From NCBI GenBank assembly GCA_945860335.1, contig CAMAQW010000048.1, forward strand, positions 1 through 10,904: a DNA stretch of 10,904 nucleotides, in the 5' to 3' direction. How positions within the stretch are numbered: position 1 is the stretch's first letter; each line of letters opens with the position of its first letter. Source of the DNA: Sediminibacterium ginsengisoli. GTDB lineage: Bacteria > Bacteroidota > Bacteroidia > Chitinophagales > Chitinophagaceae. Made by a program: the position numbers and the translations under genes. Below the pieces are notes generated by a model. That model had not been told where the DNA came from. It did not search any database and was given only the letters and a program-made list of their open reading frames with translations. Positions 6,378 through 10,904 of the stretch are shown here, piece by piece.

Positions 6378-7532
6378 ATGCCAATACTTTTATTTGATAA
6401 TGCTTTTAGACACCAGCTGTATCCATTTACGCATACAAGGGCAGTTAGCGCTATTAGATCTGGTATTTTTACGCCACAAGAAAGGTGGGAGCGAATTACA
6501 GGAGATAAAGTGCTAATTCAAACTAGCAAATCAATACAGCCTTTGTATGGCATACCTGACATAACTTCAAATACATTATGGATCGATTCGTCACTTGTTA
6601 TAAATGCATCTATAATTGAACAAATACTTTCCTTACAAGTTGGTCAATGTATATATGATAATACTGGATTTATTGCAGGTGTTGGTACAACAAACGATAT
6701 AAATGATTATGCTACACCTACTAAATTAGAGGAGCAGCAAAGATTCCATTATGCATCTGATTTAATTGCATTTAATGATGCACAATTAAGGTTCGATTAT
6801 GATTTGCTAACTAGTGGTAAAACATCAGAATCCATACCTGATTCATGTTCGGCAACTAATAAAGATCAAATTTTTATTGAAAAAAATACAACTCTTTTAA
6901 ACTGTCATCTAAATGCAAGTACGGGGCCTATTTATATAGCTAATGGAGCAGAAATTCAGGAAGGATCGAGTATTAGAGGCCCCTTTTATCTAGGAAAAGA
7001 TGCATGCGTTAAAATGAATACAGTGGTGTATGGTGCCACAACCATTGGGCCTAAATGTATCATTGGCGGAGAAGTAAAAAACAGTATACTAATTGGATTT
7101 TCAAATAAAGCACATCATGGATATTTAGGAGATTCAGTGATTGGTGAATGGTGCAATTTAGGTGCAGGTACTTCCAATAGCAATGTAAAAAATACAGGTG
7201 GGCCTATTAGCGTATGGGACGAGTCGTCTAACACAAAAAGGTATGTTGGAAATAAAATGGGGGTTTGCATGGGTGATTATGTAAAAACAGCCATTAATAC
7301 TAGTATTACAACAGGTGCTACCATTGGTGTTGGTGCCAACGTTTTTTGTGCAGGTCTTACACCAAATATTATCCCTCATTTTAGTTGGGGGGCAGAAAAT
7401 ACTACGTATCAAGTTGACAAACTCTTAGAAGACAATGCTAATTGGAAAGCATTTAAGAATGAACCCTTTACCGATATTGAAAAACAGTTGATCCGCAGTA
7501 CCTTTGAAACATTAACAAATAAATCTTTGTAA
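6378..7532 (+). CDS. GlmU-like bifunctional sugar-nucleotide enzyme (alternative Bacteroidota type)
   Basis: A 384-residue protein. The N-terminal part (LLFDNAF..LYPFTHTRAVSAIRSGI, 4-30, then RWERITGD) resembles the NTP_transf_4 domain of the Bacteroidota alternative GlmU family, not the classical GlmU nucleotidyltransferase. From about residue 165 to 335 there are imperfect hexapeptide repeats (IYIANGAEI, GPFYLGKDA, TTIGPKCII) that form a left-handed beta helix of acyltransferase type. SNKAHHGYLGDS (242-253) followed by GEWCNLGAGT (256-265) matches the acetyltransferase active-site region of GlmU, including the catalytic-type histidine. Expected role: acetylation of glucosamine-1-phosphate and uridylylation to UDP-GlcNAc for cell envelope synthesis. 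The bifunctional assignment is an inference from the family. It lies 13 bases upstream of tpiA, so the two are probably co-transcribed. Confidence 0.83.
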   Translation: MPILLFDNAFRHQLYPFTHTRAVSAIRSGIFTPQERWERITGDKVLIQTSKSIQPLYGIPDITSNTLWIDSSLVINASIIEQILSLQVGQCIYDNTGFIAGVGTTNDINDYATPTKLEEQQRFHYASDLIAFNDAQLRFDYDLLTSGKTSESIPDSCSATNKDQIFIEKNTTLLNCHLNASTGPIYIANGAEIQEGSSIRGPFYLGKDACVKMNTVVYGATTIGPKCIIGGEVKNSILIGFSNKAHHGYLGDSVIGEWCNLGAGTSNSNVKNTGGPISVWDESSNTKRYVGNKMGVCMGDYVKTAINTSITTGATIGVGANVFCAGLTPNIIPHFSWGAENTTYQVDKLLEDNANWKAFKNEPFTDIEKQLIRSTFETLTNKSL

Positions 7533-7545
7533 TAAATAAGCAATC

Positions 7546-8310
7546 ATGAGAAAGCAAATCGCAGCAGCCAATTGGAAAATGAATTTAACCTTAACTGAAG
7601 GTGAAGCATTATTAGATGCTATTAATGCAAAACCCCATAGTTTGGCTCCTAACCAGGAAGCTATTTTTGCGGTTCCATTCCCATATATTTCTATGGCTCA
7701 AGCCAAAGTTGGCGCCAAATCAAATGTTTATGTGGCAGCTCAAAACTGTTCCAATAAATTATCTGGCGCATATACAGGTGAAGTATCTGTAACCATGCTT
7801 CAAAGTATGTGTGTTAAATATGTAGTAATTGGACATTCAGAAAGAAGAGAATATTTTAATGAAAGCAATGAATTGTTGGCTCAAAAAGTTGATATCTGCT
7901 TGGAAAATAAAACAACGCCTATTTTTTGTTGTGGCGAACCATTAGAAATTAGAGAATCTGCTACACAAAATGAGTATGTAGCAAAGCAGTTATCTGAATC
8001 TTTATTTCATTTGACTGAAGATGCTATTTCACATGTTGTTATCGCTTATGAACCCATTTGGGCAATAGGAACGGGAAAAACGGCTAGCAGCGATCAAGCC
8101 CAAGAAATGCATTCATTTATTAGAAGCCATATTGCCAGTAAATATGGTGCTGCTATAGCTGATTCAATCTCAATTTTATATGGTGGAAGTGTTAAAAGTG
8201 CCAATGCTGTTGAGATTTTTGGTCAACCTGACGTAGATGGTGGTTTAGTAGGAGGTGCATCCCTCATTGCTGACGAATTTGTAGCGATTATAAATGCGCT
8301 AAAAAAGTAG
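7546..8310 (+). CDS. tpiA: triosephosphate isomerase
   Basis: A 254-residue TIM-barrel enzyme interconverting dihydroxyacetone phosphate and glyceraldehyde-3-phosphate in glycolysis and gluconeogenesis. Catalytic and binding residues are visible: Asn9 and Lys11 in AANWKMN (7-13), His97 in IGHSERREYF (95-104), and the base Glu169 in AYEPIWAIGTGKTA (167-180), which also contains the phosphate-gripping loop 6. YGGSV at 212-216 and the DGGLVGGASL segment (231-240) form the phosphate site. The length is normal and nothing is missing. The ATG follows the GlmU-like gene by 13 bases, and lepA follows by 24 bases. It has no Shine-Dalgarno sequence, as is usual in this phylum. Confidence 0.98.
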   Translation: MRKQIAAANWKMNLTLTEGEALLDAINAKPHSLAPNQEAIFAVPFPYISMAQAKVGAKSNVYVAAQNCSNKLSGAYTGEVSVTMLQSMCVKYVVIGHSERREYFNESNELLAQKVDICLENKTTPIFCCGEPLEIRESATQNEYVAKQLSESLFHLTEDAISHVVIAYEPIWAIGTGKTASSDQAQEMHSFIRSHIASKYGAAIADSISILYGGSVKSANAVEIFGQPDVDGGLVGGASLIADEFVAIINALKK

Positions 8311-8334
8311 TTTTAAGCTTATCTTCGCGCACTT

Positions 8335-10119
8335 ATGAAGCAAATACGTAATTTTTGCATTATTGCACATATTGACCATGGTAAATCTACCTTGGCCGAC
8401 CGTTTATTGGAGCATACCAAAACTATTGGTGAAAGAGACATGATGAACCAAGTTCTGGACGACATGGACTTGGAACGTGAAAAAGGTATTACCATTAAAA
8501 GTCATGCCATTCAGGTAAGTTATATGTACAAGGGTGTCGAGTATATTTTAAACCTAATTGACACCCCTGGTCACGTAGATTTTAGTTACGAGGTTAGTAG
8601 AGCGCTTGCAGCTTGCGAAGGTGCTTTGTTATTAGTGGATGCTTCTCAGGGTATTCAAGCACAAACCATTTCAAATTTATATTTAGCCATTGACAATAAT
8701 TTAGAAATCATTCCTGTCATTAATAAAATTGACATGGATGGTGCTAAAATTCCAGAAGTAACGGATCAAATTGTTGATTTAATTGGATGCAAGCCAGAAG
8801 ATATTTTATTAGCAAGTGGTAAATCAGGTATTGGTATCGAAGAAATTTTAGAAGCGATTGTTGAAAGAATACCAGCACCAACAGGTGATCCTGAAGCACC
8901 GCTACAAGCACTTATTTTTGATAGCGTTTTTAATAGTTTCAGAGGCATTATCGTTTATTACCGCATCATGAATGGGGTATTAAAAAAAGGTGATAAAATT
9001 CAATTTGTTGCTTCTGGTAACGATTATTTTGCCGACGAAGTAGGGGTACTAAAATTAAACATGACGCCAAAACCTGAAGTAAGGGCCGGCGACGTTGGTT
9101 ATATCATTACGGGTATCAAAAATGCAAAAGAAGTTAAAGTGGGTGACACGATAACGCTTGCAAACAATCCTGGACAAATGATTAACGGTTTTGAAGAAGT
9201 AAAACCAATGGTATTTGCTGGTATTTTCCCTGTCAATACCGATGAGTTTGAAGAACTCCGTGATTGTATGGATAAGCTTCAATTAAATGATGCTTCTTTA
9301 ACTTTTGAACTAGAAACATCACAAGCATTAGGTTTTGGTTTTAGATGCGGATTTTTAGGACTCTTACACATGGAAATTATCCAAGAACGCCTTGAACGTG
9401 AGTTTAACCAAACAGTTATTACCACGGTTCCCAACGTAGGATTTATTGCCTATACTACCCGTAACGAAAAAATCATGGTTAACAATCCTACAGAAATGCC
9501 GGATCCTGTTAAAATTGATCGTATCGAAGAACCATTTATCCGTGCTCAAATTATTACACTCCCTGATTATATTGGTAACATCATGACGCTTTGCTTAGGT
9601 AAACGTGGTATGCTTATTAACCAAAGCTATTTGACACCTACCCGTGTAGAACTTGTTTTTGAAATGCCGTTAACTGAAATCGTATTTGATTTCTACGACA
9701 AATTAAAGAGCTCTACAAGAGGTTATGCTTCTTTTGATTATAACCCAATTGGCTACCGTGATGCAGACATTGTTAAAATGGATATTTTACTAAACAATGA
9801 AAAAGTAGATGCTTTAAGCGCCCTTATACATAGAAGTAGAGCCACCGATTTTGGTAGAAAACTATGTGAGAAATTAAAGGAACTATTACCTAAACAACAA
9901 TTCCAAATTGCCATTCAAGCTGCAATTGGGGCTAAAGTAATTGCCAGAGAAAACATTAGTGCTATGCGTAAAGACGTTACAGCTAAATGTTATGGTGGTG
10001 ATATTAGCCGTAAGCGTAAATTACTAGAAAAGCAAAAAGAAGGTAAAAAGCGTATGCGTCAAATTGGTAACGTAGAAGTTCCACAAGAAGCATTCTTAGC
10101 AGTTCTTAAACTAGACTAA
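8335..10119 (+). CDS. lepA: elongation factor 4 (LepA), ribosome back-translocase GTPase
   Basis: A 594-residue translational GTPase close to the usual length of about 600. G-domain motifs are complete: AHIDHGKST (11-19, P-loop), GITIKS (51-56, switch I region), DTPGH (76-80) and NKID (130-133). EF-G-like domains II, III and V follow, then the LepA-specific C-terminal domain rich in basic residues (RKRKLLEKQKEGKKRMRQIGN), ending in VPQEAFLAVL as in other LepA proteins. It acts on the ribosome, where it is thought to reset or remodel stalled elongation complexes. It is the third gene of a plus-strand run after the GlmU-like gene and tpiA. Its TAA stop overlaps by four bases the stop of the convergent gene, and no terminator hairpin is visible after it. 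Confidence 0.98.
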   Translation: MKQIRNFCIIAHIDHGKSTLADRLLEHTKTIGERDMMNQVLDDMDLEREKGITIKSHAIQVSYMYKGVEYILNLIDTPGHVDFSYEVSRALAACEGALLLVDASQGIQAQTISNLYLAIDNNLEIIPVINKIDMDGAKIPEVTDQIVDLIGCKPEDILLASGKSGIGIEEILEAIVERIPAPTGDPEAPLQALIFDSVFNSFRGIIVYYRIMNGVLKKGDKIQFVASGNDYFADEVGVLKLNMTPKPEVRAGDVGYIITGIKNAKEVKVGDTITLANNPGQMINGFEEVKPMVFAGIFPVNTDEFEELRDCMDKLQLNDASLTFELETSQALGFGFRCGFLGLLHMEIIQERLEREFNQTVITTVPNVGFIAYTTRNEKIMVNNPTEMPDPVKIDRIEEPFIRAQIITLPDYIGNIMTLCLGKRGMLINQSYLTPTRVELVFEMPLTEIVFDFYDKLKSSTRGYASFDYNPIGYRDADIVKMDILLNNEKVDALSALIHRSRATDFGRKLCEKLKELLPKQQFQIAIQAAIGAKVIARENISAMRKDVTAKCYGGDISRKRKLLEKQKEGKKRMRQIGNVEVPQEAFLAVLKLD

Positions 10120-10904
10120 TTCTTTTTTTTAATGGTTTGATCTGGGTTAACGCGTGGATCCGGATCCAACTCTTTGATTCTAGGGTAATGTATCCATTTG
10201 CCCTTATCCCATTTAAACCCTTCATAAGTTCCATAAGGAACCAAAGTTTCTTTTTTTGTTGGATCATTTTCTTCACTAATAAGTGTTGCAAAAATGATGA
10301 GGTCTAAATCGATATCGTAATTCATTTTTACAATCGACTCTTTTTTGTATTCTATTACAAAACGTGAAGTTGGTTGCTTTGGCTTGAATTCATCATTTTT
10401 ATACACGAAAAAATTACCGCCAAAAACGGGTTTATTATCGTTGTCAAAATACATAACATCCATCCACTTTTTGTGGGTTACTGCATTGTTACCATCTAAC
10501 CCCAATAAAGTGTAATAGGTTTTATTGTTAAATTTTTTAGGGATGATTTTATAATAAATAGCACCAATCCAGTGTTTAACATCTCTGACAGAATCGGTAG
10601 GTGCATCTGTAAATTCTGAACAATCAAATAGAGGAATCAGCTGTAGACTTCCATCTTTGGTATTCATTTGTATGGCACCTTTTTGTCGATAGCTTTTTTC
10701 ATCTTCAGCTAATAGTTGCCAAGTAAATATTTTAAAAGTACTATCTGGAGAAAAAAGGGTAGACACTGTTATTAAAGAATCAAATTTGTGGTTAAACGAA
10801 TAAGGTGTTTTTAATGCTCTTACAAGTCCTCTGGTAAAAGAACTATCTGCTGTAACCCTTTCCGCGTATGTTTCTGCATTAACGATATTAAAGGCCGTTT
10901 TTTT
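10116..10904 (-). CDS. uncharacterised protein, 5' end beyond the window
   Basis: The frame is open from the right window edge (10904) to a TAG stop at 10116-10118, giving at least 262 residues without an initiator inside the window. A GTG at 10766 could be mistaken for the start, but the frame continues upstream with sensible residues (AETYAERVTADSSFTRGLVRAL..PYSFNHKFDSLITV). The visible part is soluble and rich in aromatic, Asp and Lys residues, with a WIGAIYYKIIP..YYTLLGLDGNN..WMDVMYFD..PVFGG core and a proline/charged C-terminus (KELDPDPRVNPDQTIKKKN). This pattern, as I recall it, recurs in Bacteroidota hypothetical proteins that are probably exported, but the missing N-terminus prevents checking for a signal peptide. 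I know no function. It is convergent with lepA and overlaps its stop by four bases. Confidence 0.8.
   Translation of the reverse strand, partial: KKTAFNIVNAETYAERVTADSSFTRGLVRALKTPYSFNHKFDSLITVSTLFSPDSTFKIFTWQLLAEDEKSYRQKGAIQMNTKDGSLQLIPLFDCSEFTDAPTDSVRDVKHWIGAIYYKIIPKKFNNKTYYTLLGLDGNNAVTHKKWMDVMYFDNDNKPVFGGNFFVYKNDEFKPKQPTSRFVIEYKKESIVKMNYDIDLDLIIFATLISEENDPTKKETLVPYGTYEGFKWDKGKWIHYPRIKELDPDPRVNPDQTIKKKN

Noticed and set aside
8320..8327. TATCTTCG just before lepA as a promoter
   Set aside because: It is only seven bases before the ATG, would leave almost no leader, and has no TTTG box 18 bases upstream. lepA is more simply expressed with tpiA.
8766..9549. Minus-strand frames inside lepA
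   Set aside because: They are antisense to a highly conserved gene, have no motifs, and do not look like real proteins.

Overview
The window looks like ordinary chromosomal DNA from a member of the Bacteroidota, most likely the Chitinophagaceae/Sphingobacteriales side, although the genus cannot be fixed by eye. Four things support this. The sequence is A+T-rich. Gene starts lack Shine-Dalgarno sequences. Several upstream regions carry the Bacteroidota-type promoter TTTG-N18-TAnnTTTG. A GlmU-like protein of the Bacteroidota 'alternative GlmU' type sits next to tpiA. I see no mobile element, CRISPR array, phage gene or clear foreign island.

Layout. At the left edge a small membrane protein gene (80-274) overlaps, through ATGA, a YhhQ/DUF165 queuosine-precursor transporter (271-1053). 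Facing it is a compact minus-strand run read from 4132 down to 1057: a uridine phosphorylase-like nucleoside phosphorylase, dapF, corA and a Nudix hydrolase. Gaps in this run are 2, 19 and 1 bases, so it is probably one operon. Divergent from it is tRNA-Cys(GCA), with its own promoter and terminator. Next come a 129-residue membrane protein, a family 2 glycosyltransferase that apparently starts at TTG only three bases after the previous stop and in the same frame, and a 67-residue single-span membrane protein with its own promoter.

From 6035 to 6377 there is no protein gene. This stretch holds a promoter, tRNA-Gly(GCC), a terminator-like hairpin, tRNA-Leu(UAA) and a second terminator. Then follow the GlmU-like protein, tpiA (13 bases later) and lepA (24 bases later) on the plus strand. 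At the right edge an unrecognised minus-strand protein, cut off by the window end, shares four bases (CTAA) with the lepA stop.

The genes are mainly housekeeping: translation (three tRNAs, LepA, queuosine supply for tRNA modification), central metabolism (TpiA), lysine/peptidoglycan precursor synthesis (DapF), nucleotide-sugar and envelope work (GlmU-like protein, glycosyltransferase), Mg2+ transport and nucleoside salvage. I found no convincing new multi-gene system. The best second-look items are the TTG/TAA junction before the glycosyltransferase, the terminator-like hairpin between two tRNA genes that leaves no room for a second promoter, the small uncharacterised membrane proteins, and the overlapping convergent stops at lepA.
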